Shown here in pieces: positions 34,152-42,453 of a stretch of DNA of 64,000 bases; within the stretch, counting starts at the first letter, position 1, and every line of letters begins with the position of its first letter. The position numbers and the translations under genes were made by a program. The notes under the pieces are model-generated. The model was given only the letters and a program-made list of their open reading frames with translations, made no database searches and was not told where the DNA came from. Source of the stretch: SCTD01 sp036675425 (GTDB lineage Bacteria > Actinomycetota > Actinomycetes > Mycobacteriales > SCTD01); assembly GCA_036675425.1 (NCBI GenBank), contig JAKFFB010000313.1, positions 11,030 to 75,029 of the forward strand, read 5' to 3'.

Positions 34152-35315
34152 TCAGCAGGGGAAGGCGAGCACCGAGGCGGTGAAGCCGTGCAGGTGGTTG
34201 CGGCCGGCCACCGGGCCGAGCTCGCCGCCGGCGAAGAAGCCGGCCACGCCCAGGGCGGCCAGCTCGCTGCGCACCAGCGCGGGATCGTGGTCGGCGCCGC
34301 CGTGCGCCGAGCCGAACAGGTGGGCGCCGCGGCCGTTGCAGGTGAAGACGAGCGCCCCTCCCGCAGGGGCGTCACGGGTGTCGCGGCGGTAGCCCGCGAG
34401 CAGCGCGCGCAGGTCGGCGTCGGCCGCCTCGGCGTCGCGCACCTGCAGCCGCACGGTGGCGCCGACCGGCACCAGGTCGCCTACGACGAGCCCACCCGTC
34501 TCGGGCTCGGTGCCCATGATCGAGCGGACCAGGAAGTCGGGCTCGTCGGCGTACTCGTCCATGGCGACGCCGAGGTGCAGCCCCGTGCTGGCCAGCGCCT
34601 GGTCGGCGGGCAGCAGCTCCGAGAGCACCTGCTCGATCTGCTGCACGGCCGGCACCCCGGCGAGCTCGCGGATGACGTTGCCGGCCGCGGACGTCACCGT
34701 CATCGGGGGCCCCACGGCGCGGCAGCCCTGGCTGACCAGGGTGCGCACGCCGGAGCCCCGCAGCAGCACCCCGACGGCCCCGCGGTCCACGACCCGGCCG
34801 TCGACGAGCAGCCGGGTCGAGCCGGCGCCGTGCAGGCCGGAGGCGAGACCGCCGACGACCGGCAGCCCCGGCAGGGCGAGGTTGGCCTGGGTGAGGAAGC
34901 CGTCGGCCGGGAAGCTGTACGGGTCGGCCAGCAGCACCGCCACGTCGTCCTCGTCGAGCTCGGGCATACCCACGACCGCGGCGCCGGCGTCGGCCCGCAT
35001 CACCTCGAGGTGGAAGCTGCGCACCCGCACGTCGGGCAGCACCGCGGCGAAGACGCTCACCGCCGCGCGCCCCTCGACGCCCCGGTCGCCGGCGATGACG
35101 CCGCCCGCGCTGCAGCCGATGCTGGCGGCCGCCGCGGACACCTTCACCGCGTGCCGGAAGGCGTCGGCCACCTCATCCGGGTCGCCGCCGCTGACGAAGA
35201 CGCAGAGCAGGTCCGGCACCCGGCCGCCGAGCGGCACCAGGGCCTGCGTCGTGGCGTCCTCGGCGGCCATGACGAGGTCCTCCCCCGTCGCCAGACCGTC
35301 CCCGAAGCGCGCCAT
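34152..35315 (-). CDS. FIST domain sensory protein
   Basis: Protein of 387 residues with FIST N and C domains, a small-ligand (perhaps amino acid) sensing module. Recognisable segments are SIGCSAGGVIAGDRGVEG, ADPYSFPADGFLTQANLAL, PVVGGLASG and, in the C-terminal part, GALVFTCNGRGAHLFG. It has no output domain, so it may act as a stand-alone sensor. ATG at 35315 is preceded by GAGGAT at 6 bases. Its link to the divergent MoxR operon is unknown. Confidence 0.88.
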   Translation of the reverse strand: MARFGDGLATGEDLVMAAEDATTQALVPLGGRVPDLLCVFVSGGDPDEVADAFRHAVKVSAAAASIGCSAGGVIAGDRGVEGRAAVSVFAAVLPDVRVRSFHLEVMRADAGAAVVGMPELDEDDVAVLLADPYSFPADGFLTQANLALPGLPVVGGLASGLHGAGSTRLLVDGRVVDRGAVGVLLRGSGVRTLVSQGCRAVGPPMTVTSAAGNVIRELAGVPAVQQIEQVLSELLPADQALASTGLHLGVAMDEYADEPDFLVRSIMGTEPETGGLVVGDLVPVGATVRLQVRDAEAADADLRALLAGYRRDTRDAPAGGALVFTCNGRGAHLFGSAHGGADHDPALVRSELAALGVAGFFAGGELGPVAGRNHLHGFTASVLAFPC

Positions 35316-35371
35316 CGCCCCATCCTCACATCCAGAGCCCCCTCGTACCCCCGTCCTGCCCAGGTTCACCC

Positions 35372-35424
35372 CCTTGCGTCCTGCTCGGAGAAGCACCGCA
35401 GGCGGAGCGCAGCATGACGCAAGG
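35372..35424. repeat. intergenic palindrome H10 (GCGTCATGC family), 53 bp
   Basis: CCTTGCGTCCTGCT and the complement of CCTTGCGTCATGCT, one mismatch in 14 bp, flank a 25-bp centre. It lies between the divergent FIST and MoxR genes and shares its end sequence with H9. Confidence 0.72.
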
Positions 35425-35432
35425 AGCGGACG

Positions 35433-35438
35433 TAGGGT
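35433..35438 (+). promoter_or_regulatory. candidate -10 box for leaderless moxR-like gene
   Basis: TAGGGT, 6 bases before the GTG start, directly downstream of palindrome H10. Confidence 0.45.
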
Positions 35439-35444
35439 CGGGCG

Positions 35445-36848
35445 GTGACGAGCATCCCTGCGCCCACCACGCTCGGCGAGCTGCGCGAGAGCGGGCACGT
35501 GCACAAGTCGGTCAAGGCCGAGGTACGCGACAACCTGCTGGCGCGGCTGGCGTCCGGGCACACCGCCTTCCCGGGCATCCTCGGCTTCGACGAGACGGTG
35601 CTGCCGCAGCTCGAGCGGGCGCTGCTCGCCGGCCACGACCTGGTGCTGCTGGGCGAGCGCGGTCAGGGCAAGACCCGGCTGATCCGCACCCTCACGGGCC
35701 TGCTCGACGAGTGGACGCCGGTGGTGGCCGGGTGCGAGATCAACGACCACCCGTACTCCCCCGTCTGCGGCCGGTGCACCGCGCTGCTGGCCTCGCAGGG
35801 GGACGGGCTGGCGGTCTCGTGGAAGCACCGGAGCGACAGGTACGGCGAGAAGCTCGCGACGCCGGACACCTCCGTCGGCGACCTCATCGGCGATGTCGAC
35901 CCGATCAAGGTCGCCGAGGGCCGGACGCTGGGCGATCCGGAGACGGTCCACTACGGGCTGGTCCCTCGTACCAACCGCGGGATCTTCAGCGTCAACGAGC
36001 TGCCCGACCTCGCCGAGCGGATCCAGGTCGCGCTGCTGAACGTGCTGGAGGAGCGCGACATCCAGGTCCGCGGCTACACGCTGCGGCTGCCGCTCGACCT
36101 GCTGCTCGTGGCCTCCGCCAACCCCGAGGACTACACCAACCGCGGGCGCATCATCACCCCGCTGAAGGACCGCTTCGGCGCGGAGATCCGGACGCACTAC
36201 CCGCTCGACCTCAAGCACGAGGTGGAGCTGATCGCGCAGGAAGCCCAGCTGTCCTGGCCGGGCACGCACGTGACGGTCCCCGAGCACCTGCTCGAGGTCG
36301 TGGCGCGGTGGACCCGGCTGGTCCGCGAGTCACCCCAGGTCGACCAGCGGTCGGGCGTCAGCGCGCGCTTCGCCGTCGCAGCAGCAGAAACGGTCGCAGC
36401 GAGTGCCGTACGACGAGCAGCCGTGACCGGCGAGCGCTCCGCCGTGGCGCGGGTCTGCGACCTGCCGTCGGTGGTCTCCGCCGCCCGCGGCAAGGTCGAG
36501 TTCGAGGCGGCCGAGGAGGGCCGCGAGCTCGAGGTGCTCGCCCACCTGCTGCGCAAGGCGACCGCCGACACCTTCCGCGCCCGGCTCGCGGGCCTGGACC
36601 TCTCCGGCCTGCAGGGCCGCTTCGACGAGGGCGCCACCGTCGAGACCGGGGACCTCGTGCCGGCCGCCGACCTGCTCGCCGCCCTCGGTCCGGTGCCCGG
36701 GCTGTCGGCGCTGCTCTCCCGACTGGGCATCGAGGAGGAGTCGCCAGGCCTCGCCGCCGCCGCGCTGGAGCTCGCCCTGGAGGGCCTGCACCTCAACCGC
36801 CGGCTGGCCAAGGACGAGGTCGCCGGCCGGACGGTCTACGGCCGATGA
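35445..36848 (+). CDS. MoxR / magnesium-chelatase-like AAA+ ATPase
   Basis: AAA+ ATPase of 467 residues, chaperone-like. Walker A LGERGQGKTRLIRTL at about 69-83, a zinc-ribbon-like insertion NDHPYSPVCGRCTALL, Walker B IFSVNELPDLAERIQ and sensor 1 ASANPEDYTNRGR. It is the ATPase partner of the VWA protein two genes downstream. MoxR-VWA pairs assemble or activate multiprotein or metal-containing complexes, but no client is encoded nearby. The TGA overlaps the next ATG (ATGA). Confidence 0.9.
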   Translation: MTSIPAPTTLGELRESGHVHKSVKAEVRDNLLARLASGHTAFPGILGFDETVLPQLERALLAGHDLVLLGERGQGKTRLIRTLTGLLDEWTPVVAGCEINDHPYSPVCGRCTALLASQGDGLAVSWKHRSDRYGEKLATPDTSVGDLIGDVDPIKVAEGRTLGDPETVHYGLVPRTNRGIFSVNELPDLAERIQVALLNVLEERDIQVRGYTLRLPLDLLLVASANPEDYTNRGRIITPLKDRFGAEIRTHYPLDLKHEVELIAQEAQLSWPGTHVTVPEHLLEVVARWTRLVRESPQVDQRSGVSARFAVAAAETVAASAVRRAAVTGERSAVARVCDLPSVVSAARGKVEFEAAEEGRELEVLAHLLRKATADTFRARLAGLDLSGLQGRFDEGATVETGDLVPAADLLAALGPVPGLSALLSRLGIEEESPGLAAAALELALEGLHLNRRLAKDEVAGRTVYGR

Positions 36849-37132
36849 CCGAGCCCGCGCCCTTCTCCAAGGAGCACCGCAAGGCCGAGCGGCAGCGCCA
36901 GGCCCGCCTGTCGAGACTGCCCTTCCTCTACGACTTCTCGCTGCGCGGGCAGGGCGAGACGGTGGTGGCCACGCTGATCCAGGCTGCGCTCGTCATCGGT
37001 GTGGTGCTGGTCCCGGCCAAGCTGATCACCGGCAGCTGGCTGCCCACGGGCATCACGCTGGTCGTGCTCGCCGTGGCGTTCCTGGTGACCTGGCTCTGCC
37101 GCTACCTGAACGCGCGAGCCGGACGGACATGA
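36845..37132 (+). CDS. small membrane protein between moxR and vwa genes
   Basis: Protein of 95 residues with a basic N-terminus (SKEHRKAERQRQARLSRL) and two hydrophobic helices (VVATLIQAALVIGVVLVPA and GITLVVLAVAFLVTWLC). No family is recognised. ATGA overlaps on both sides show tight coupling to the ATPase and VWA genes, so it may tether that pair to the membrane (inference). Confidence 0.8.
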   Translation: MTEPAPFSKEHRKAERQRQARLSRLPFLYDFSLRGQGETVVATLIQAALVIGVVLVPAKLITGSWLPTGITLVVLAVAFLVTWLCRYLNARAGRT

Positions 37133-39081
37133 GCTCGGCCTACCGCTACGGCTCCTGGGCCGGCGGTCGCGACCCGCTCGAGCCGCCGTACGACGTCGCG
37201 GCAGCGCTCGACGAGATCGGTGAGGCGGTGCTCGACGGGGCCAGCGCGCGGCAGGCGCTGCGCGACCTGCTCCGGCGCGGCGCCGACGGCCTGCGCGGGC
37301 TGGACGACCTGCGCCGGCAGGTCGCCCGTCGCCAGCGGGAGGCCCGGCAGAAGGGGCGGCTCGACGGCACGCTGCAGGAGGTCCGCGAGCTGCTGGAGCA
37401 GGCTCTGGAGGCCGAGCGGCGAGAGCTGTTCCCCGACCCGTCCGACGCGGCCCGGATGCGCGAGATGGAGCTCGACGCGCTGCCGACGGACACGGCCCGC
37501 GCCGTGCAGGCGCTCAAGCCGTACGACTGGCGCAGCGACGAGGCGAGAGCGGCGTACGAGCAGATCGACGACCTGCTGCGCCGGGAGGTGCTGGACAGCC
37601 AGTTCAAGGGGATGAAGGGCGCCCTCGAGAACGCCTCGCCGGAGGCGATGCAGGCGGTCAAGGACATGCTCGCCGACCTGAACGCGATGCTCGAGGCCGA
37701 CGCTCGGGGCGAGCACACGCAGCAGCAGTTCGACGACTTCATGAGCAGGCACGGCGAGTTCTTCCCGTCGAACCCGCAGACGCTCGAGGAGCTCGTCGAC
37801 GACCTTGCCCGCCGTGCTGCCGCCCAACAGCGGCTGATGGACTCGCTGACGCCGCAGCAGCGGCAGGAGCTCGGCGAGCTGATGCAGGGCGCGATGGACC
37901 TGGACCTGCAGTCGCAGCTGGCGCAGCTCGGCGACAGCCTGCGCAACGCCCGACCCGACCTGCCCTGGGGCGGGTCGGAACGGATGCGCGGGGACTCACC
38001 CATGGGCATGGGCGACGCCACCACGGCGCTGGAGGAGCTGGCCGACCTCGACGACCTGGAGGCCGCCCTCGGCCAGGACTACCCCGGCGCCTCGCTCGAC
38101 GACATCGACGAGGCAGCGGTGCAGCGCGCCCTCGGTCGGGCGGCGGTGGACGACGTCGCCGCTCTCCGCCGGATCGAGCGCGAGCTGCTCGAACAGGGCT
38201 ACCTCGTCCGCGACGCCCGCGGCCGGCTGGAGCTCTCCCCCCGCGCCGTCCGTCGGGTCGGCGCGACGGCGCTGCGCAAGGTCTTCTCGCGGCTGGAGGC
38301 CGGCGGCCGGGGCGGGCACGACGTCCAGGACGCGGGCGCCGCCGGCGAGACCACCGGCGGCTCGCGCGCCTGGCAGTTCGGCGACGAGCAGCCGCTCGAC
38401 GTGGTGCGCACCGTCCGCAACGCGGTGCTGCGGGGCGGGGGCTCCCCCGTCCGCCTCCAGGTCGACGACTTCGAGGTGGTCGAGACCGAGCGGCGTACGA
38501 GTGCCGCGGTCGCGCTGCTGGTCGACCTGTCGTTCTCGATGGAGCTGAGGGGCAGTTGGGGCACGGCCAAGTCGACGGCGCTGGCGCTGCACTCGCTGGT
38601 GACCACGAAGTACCCGCAGGACGCGATCGAGGTCATCGGCTTCAGCGACTACGCGCAGGTGCTCACCCCGGAGAAGCTCGCCGGGCTCGAGGCGCAGCGC
38701 GTGCAGGGCACCAACCTGCAGCACGCGCTGGTGCTCGCCGGCCGGCACCTGGCCAAGCACCCGGACGCCGAGCCGGTCGTGCTCGTGGTGACCGACGGCG
38801 AGCCGACCGCTCACCTGGCGCGCAACGGCTACGCGGAGTTCTGCTGGCCGCCGCTGCCGGAGACGCTAGAGCTGACGATGGCCGAGGTGGAGCGGATCAC
38901 CCGGCGCGGGGCGACCATCAACGTGTTCATGCTCGACGACGAGCCGCGACTGGTGGACTTCGTCGAGCGCCTCGCCGCCCGCAACGGCGGCCGGGTCTTC
39001 GCACCCGACCCGGAGCGGCTCGGGGAGTACGTCGTCAGCGACTACCTGCGCGCCCGCCGCGGCCGGCGCGCGCGGCGCTGA
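37129..39081 (+). CDS. VWA domain protein, MoxR partner
   Basis: Protein of 650 residues. The N-terminal 400 are helical and charged (ARQALRDLLRRGADGLRGLD and similar). The C-terminal von Willebrand A domain carries the MIDAS motif DLSFS at 466-470, the TDGEPT metal segment and FMLDDEPRLVDFV. It presumably binds a client or Mg-dependent ligand while the MoxR ATPase supplies energy. Third gene of the operon. Confidence 0.9.
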   Translation: MSSAYRYGSWAGGRDPLEPPYDVAAALDEIGEAVLDGASARQALRDLLRRGADGLRGLDDLRRQVARRQREARQKGRLDGTLQEVRELLEQALEAERRELFPDPSDAARMREMELDALPTDTARAVQALKPYDWRSDEARAAYEQIDDLLRREVLDSQFKGMKGALENASPEAMQAVKDMLADLNAMLEADARGEHTQQQFDDFMSRHGEFFPSNPQTLEELVDDLARRAAAQQRLMDSLTPQQRQELGELMQGAMDLDLQSQLAQLGDSLRNARPDLPWGGSERMRGDSPMGMGDATTALEELADLDDLEAALGQDYPGASLDDIDEAAVQRALGRAAVDDVAALRRIERELLEQGYLVRDARGRLELSPRAVRRVGATALRKVFSRLEAGGRGGHDVQDAGAAGETTGGSRAWQFGDEQPLDVVRTVRNAVLRGGGSPVRLQVDDFEVVETERRTSAAVALLVDLSFSMELRGSWGTAKSTALALHSLVTTKYPQDAIEVIGFSDYAQVLTPEKLAGLEAQRVQGTNLQHALVLAGRHLAKHPDAEPVVLVVTDGEPTAHLARNGYAEFCWPPLPETLELTMAEVERITRRGATINVFMLDDEPRLVDFVERLAARNGGRVFAPDPERLGEYVVSDYLRARRGRRARR

Positions 39082-39093
39082 CCACCTGCTCCT

Positions 39094-39157
39094 TGATCAA
39101 CGCCAGGCTTCCTCACTTCCTGGGGCCCGGAACCCGGGGGAAGCACGGCGTTGATCA
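39094..39157. repeat. intergenic palindrome H5 (TGATCAACGCC ends), 64 bp
   Basis: TGATCAACGCC and its exact complement form the outer 11 bp, then a two-base mismatch and GCTTCC / GGAAGC. It lies between the convergent VWA gene and the secreted protein gene, 12 bases from each stop. Confidence 0.8.
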
Positions 39158-39169
39158 TGGGGTGCGTGC

Positions 39170-39991
39170 TCAGAAGACGATCGCAGCAGCGCGGAGCCGG
39201 TCGGGCTCCATGCGGTAGCCGTCGAAGGACCAGCGCAGCGCACGAGGCTTCGGGGCGCTCTCGTGCAGGCGCATCAGAGCGGTCGGCCCGCCCTGGGTGC
39301 TGGTGTAGGGCTGGGGCGTGACCGCGTCGCCGCAGGGAAGCGGAGCCGGCGGGCACGCCGGCAACGGCTGGCCCTCGCACGACGCCGTGGTGGTCGCGCA
39401 CATCCTCAGGTCTCCAACCGCCTCGCCGCTCAGCAGCGCGATCTGCAGCGCCCGGCGGCCCGCGGCCAGGGCACCGGGCAGGTCCACGCTGCTGGTGCTG
39501 CGTCCCTCGGCCAACGGCTCCGCTCGGCCGAAGAAGCGCACGGGGATCCGCCGGGTCGGCGTCACCGACACCCCTGGGGCGCCCTCCCCAAGCTTCCAGG
39601 TCACGCGCACCGGACCCTCTCCGAGCAGCGTCACGCGGTACGTGCCGGGGGTCAGCTCACCCAGGCCGAACCTGGCGACGCTGTCCCGCGTCTCGTCGCG
39701 GAAGGCGCGCACCAGTACCGCGCCCAACCGGGTCTTGGTGCCCTGGACCTCCAGCGGCTCGACCAGCGCTCCGGCGTAGGCGCCACCGCCCTCCACGACG
39801 ACGGGATCCGGGTACACCGTCGGACGGGAGTCGATCCGCACGTCGATCGTCGTCCCGCCGCGACCTTGCACGACGAGCAGCCCGTCCTCAGCCGCCGAGG
39901 CGGTCCCCGGCAGCAGGCCAGCCAGCACCGCGAGGGCAGCCAGCACGACGAGCCTGGGCGATCCCCCACGAAACGGACGCCGAGCGGTCAT
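39170..39991 (-). CDS. secreted hypothetical protein of 273 aa
   Basis: Exported protein with a signal peptide (LVVLAALAVLAGLLPGTASA). The mature part is mainly beta (TTIDVRIDSRPTVYPDPVVV, then PGTYRVTLLGEGPVRVTWKL) and carries several cysteines in a C-terminal cluster (RMCATTTASCEGQPLPACPP). No family is recognised. A 40-bp inverted repeat (39991-40030) abuts the ATG and no normal ribosome-binding site is seen, so expression may be controlled there. Confidence 0.75.
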   Translation of the reverse strand: MTARRPFRGGSPRLVVLAALAVLAGLLPGTASAAEDGLLVVQGRGGTTIDVRIDSRPTVYPDPVVVEGGGAYAGALVEPLEVQGTKTRLGAVLVRAFRDETRDSVARFGLGELTPGTYRVTLLGEGPVRVTWKLGEGAPGVSVTPTRRIPVRFFGRAEPLAEGRSTSSVDLPGALAAGRRALQIALLSGEAVGDLRMCATTTASCEGQPLPACPPAPLPCGDAVTPQPYTSTQGGPTALMRLHESAPKPRALRWSFDGYRMEPDRLRAAAIVF

Positions 39992-40030
39992 GAGCAGGAG
40001 TTCGACGCGTGACGTCGAAGTCCCTGCTCA
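39991..40030. promoter_or_regulatory. inverted repeat in the divergent promoter region
   Basis: TGAGCAGG and GTTCGACG on the left match their complements on the right with one bulge and one mismatch, around CGTGA. The element starts at the ATG of the secreted protein and lies between two divergent genes. It could be an operator or a 5' hairpin masking translation. Confidence 0.5.
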
Positions 40031-40076
40031 CTACCGTGAACCTCTCCCGCCCCCGACGCTTGATGGAGCAGCCCAC

Positions 40077-40562
40077 ATGACGCCCCAGTCCGGCCCCAAC
40101 TTCGGCAAGCTCGGCGGCAAGGCCGGCATCGCGCTGGCCCTGATCGGCCTCGTCGCCATCGCCTTCGGGTGGAACGGCGCCGCCGGTCAGCTCAGCACCC
40201 TGGCGCAGCTGCCGTACGTCATCTCCGGCGGCCTCATCGGCATCGCCTTCGTCATCCTCGGCGCGGCCATGCTCGTCGTGCAGAGCGCCCGCGAGGACCG
40301 CGCGATCCTCGAGGCCAAGCTCGACCTGCTGGCCGAGGCGTTCCTCGAGGGCCAGGGCCGCGCGCCCAAGGCCGCCGCCCCCGGCGACCTCTCCGGCCTG
40401 GTCGTCGCCGGCTCCGCGAGCTACCACGTGCCGGGCTGCCGGCTGGTCGACGGCCGCGAGGAGACCGGCTACCTCACCCCCGCCGAGGCGCAGGAGCGCC
40501 AGCTCAAGGCCTGCCGCGTCTGCCAGCCCGACCTCGCCGCCACGGACGTCACCCTCCGCTAG
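40077..40562 (+). CDS. membrane protein with C-terminal Cys-rich (zinc-binding-like) tail
   Basis: Protein of 161 residues: two hydrophobic helices (IALALIGLVAIAFGWNG and LPYVISGGLIGIAFVILGAA), a short helical linker, and a tail with YHVPGCRLV ... LKACRVCQP. The H-C ... C-x-x-C spacing resembles the metal site of Ada-type modules. GGAGCAG precedes the ATG at 40077. Function unknown. It ends at the palindrome/terminator region shared with livF. Confidence 0.78.
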   Translation: MTPQSGPNFGKLGGKAGIALALIGLVAIAFGWNGAAGQLSTLAQLPYVISGGLIGIAFVILGAAMLVVQSAREDRAILEAKLDLLAEAFLEGQGRAPKAAAPGDLSGLVVAGSASYHVPGCRLVDGREETGYLTPAEAQERQLKACRVCQPDLAATDVTLR

Positions 40563-40574
40563 ACCGCACCCCCC

Positions 40575-40640
40575 GCGACGATCTTCGTCATCTGGGGCGG
40601 CGCCTCGCGTGTCGCGCCACCACATGACGAAGATCGACGC
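40575..40640. repeat. intergenic palindrome H6 (CGATCTTCGTCAT arms), 66 bp
   Basis: 17-bp arms GCGACGATCTTCGTCAT and the complement of GCGTCGATCTTCGTCAT, with a further TGG/CCA match inside. It lies between the convergent gene at 40077 and livF, followed at once by terminator 40653-40685. Confidence 0.82.
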
Positions 40641-40652
40641 CAGGAACGCATG

Positions 40653-40685
40653 AAGGCCCGGTCCCCCTTGCGGGACCGGGCCTTT
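40653..40685. terminator. terminator of the LIV operon
   Basis: AAGGCCCGGTCCC / GGGACCGGGCCTT stem of 13 bp, 6-7 base loop, short T-run on the plus side and A/T at the other end. It is placed 15 bases beyond the livF stop and can also act on the convergent gene. Confidence 0.88.
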
Positions 40686-40699
40686 CGCGCGCGTACGAA

Positions 40700-41416
40700 C
40701 TACTCGGCGCCTTCGCCGAGGTAGGTCTTGCGCAGCTCGCCGGACTTCTCGAGCTCCTCGCCGCGACCGTCGAAGGTCAGCGCGCCCTTCTCCATGATGA
40801 GCGCCTGGTCGGCGTAGGGCAGCACGCCGACGTTCTGCTCGACGATGATCACCGTGGTGCCGTCGTCGTTGATCTGCGACACGACCTGGAAGACGGTCTG
40901 CGCCAGCTTGGGCGACAGGCCCAGCGACGCCTCGTCGATCATCAGCATGCGAGGCTTGCTCATGATGGCCCGACCGATGGCGAGCATCTGCTGCTCACCG
41001 CCGGAGAGCGTGCCGGCGAGCTGGTCCTTGCGCTCGTCGAGGCGAGGGAAGTAGGAGAAGACCTGCTCGACCGTCTCGGCGATCCCCTTGGTGTCCTTGC
41101 GGACCCAGGCGCCGAGCTCGAGGTTCTTCATGACGGTCAGGCCGGGCCAGACGCGACGGCCCTCGGGCGACAGGGCGATGCCCGCACGCACGATGCCGGG
41201 GGCGTCCTTCCCGGAGATCTTCTTGCCGTCGAAGCGGACCTCGCCGCTCCAGACCGGCAGCACACCGGCCAGGCAGTTGACGGTCGTGGTCTTGCCCGCG
41301 CCGTTGAGGCCGAAGATGACAGCCGTCTGGCCCTCCTCGACGTTGAACGAGATCCCCTGCAGAACGGGCAGCGCGCCGTAGCCGGTGCGCAGCTCCTCCA
41401 CCTCGAGCAGGCTCAC
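40700..41416 (-). CDS. livF: LIV-type ABC transporter ATPase LivF
   Basis: Cytosolic ATPase subunit, 238 residues. Walker A IFGLNGAGKTTTVNCL, Q-loop, signature LSGGEQQMLAIGRAI and Walker B RMLMIDEASLGLSP are complete. It is the last gene of the operon; its GTG overlaps the livG stop (GTGA), and the operon ends at a strong hairpin. Confidence 0.93.
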   Translation of the reverse strand: MSLLEVEELRTGYGALPVLQGISFNVEEGQTAVIFGLNGAGKTTTVNCLAGVLPVWSGEVRFDGKKISGKDAPGIVRAGIALSPEGRRVWPGLTVMKNLELGAWVRKDTKGIAETVEQVFSYFPRLDERKDQLAGTLSGGEQQMLAIGRAIMSKPRMLMIDEASLGLSPKLAQTVFQVVSQINDDGTTVIIVEQNVGVLPYADQALIMEKGALTFDGRGEELEKSGELRKTYLGEGAE

Positions 41417-42453
41417 GCCTGGTCCTCCTCGGTCGGGTCGGGCTTGGCGACGGCCTTGCGCGGCGTGCGGGTCGACGTCGCCCGCTTCTTGGGCCGCAAC
41501 CGCTCGGCTTCGCCCTCGTCGCTGGCGGCCCGGGCAGCAGCAGTACGACGACGCCGCGTCGGCGGGGCCGGCTCGTGGTGCACCTCGGGCGCGGGAGCAT
41601 CGGGGTCGTCGTGGTGCCGGGCGGCCTGCTCGGTGAGGGCGTCGAGCTCGGCGTCCTCCTCGGTCTCTGTCGTGGCCTCGAGCGCCTCGGGCGCCTCGCC
41701 ACCCAGGTAGGCCGCGACGACCTCCGGGTGGGTCTGGATGACGCTCGGCTTGCCCTCGGCCAGCAGCCGGCCGAAGTTCAGCACGTAGACGTGGTCGCAG
41801 ACGCGGAGCACGAGCGGCACGTGGTGCTCGATGACCAGCATCGTCAGCGCGAACTCCCGGCGCAGCGTGAGCAGCCGGTCGCCGAGCTCGTCGGACTCCT
41901 CCGGACCCATGCCGGAGGTCGGCTCGTCGAGCAGCAGGATGTCCGGGTCGGTCGCCAGGGCGCAGCCCAGCTCGAGCAGCTTGAGCGTGCCGTAGGACTG
42001 GCCGCCGACCTTCTTGTCACGGATCGACTGCAGGCCGAGCAGGTCCAGGATCGCGTCCGCCTTGGCGGTGAGCTCCCGCTCCCGCTTCGACGTCAAGCTC
42101 GTGCCGACCAGGCCGGACAGCACGTCATAGCCCGCCTTGGCGTGCTGTGCCGTCTTGAGGTTCTCGATCGCGGTGGCGCTCTTGACCATGCCGACGTTCT
42201 GGAAGGTGCGCCCGAAGCCCATGGCCGCCTTCACGTGCGGCGGGGCCTGCGTGACGTCCCGCCCGCGGTAGCGCACCGAGCCGGTGTTGGGCTGGTAGAA
42301 GCCCGTGATGCAGTTGAACGCCGTCGTCTTGCCGGCGCCGTTGGGACCGATCAGGCCGACGATCTCGTACTCGTTGACCTCGAGGTTGACGTCTTGCAGC
42401 GCCTGCAGCCCGCCGAAGCGGATCGACAGGTCGCTGACCTCAAGCACGGACAC
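41413..42453 (-). CDS. livG: LIV-type ABC transporter ATPase LivG with long C-terminal tail
   Basis: ATPase subunit of 346 residues, about 90 longer than usual. The first 255 residues are a normal LivG: LIGPNGAGKTTAFNCI, the longer LivG-type insertion, VGGQSYGTLKLLELGCAL and ILLLDEPTSGMGPEESDELG. The tail is first acidic (TETEEDAELDALTEQA) and then strongly basic (TRRRRTAAARAA, RPKKRATSTRTPRKA), unlike the family. It overlaps livM by 14 bases. Confidence 0.92.
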   Translation of the reverse strand: MSVLEVSDLSIRFGGLQALQDVNLEVNEYEIVGLIGPNGAGKTTAFNCITGFYQPNTGSVRYRGRDVTQAPPHVKAAMGFGRTFQNVGMVKSATAIENLKTAQHAKAGYDVLSGLVGTSLTSKRERELTAKADAILDLLGLQSIRDKKVGGQSYGTLKLLELGCALATDPDILLLDEPTSGMGPEESDELGDRLLTLRREFALTMLVIEHHVPLVLRVCDHVYVLNFGRLLAEGKPSVIQTHPEVVAAYLGGEAPEALEATTETEEDAELDALTEQAARHHDDPDAPAPEVHHEPAPPTRRRRTAAARAASDEGEAERLRPKKRATSTRTPRKAVAKPDPTEEDQA

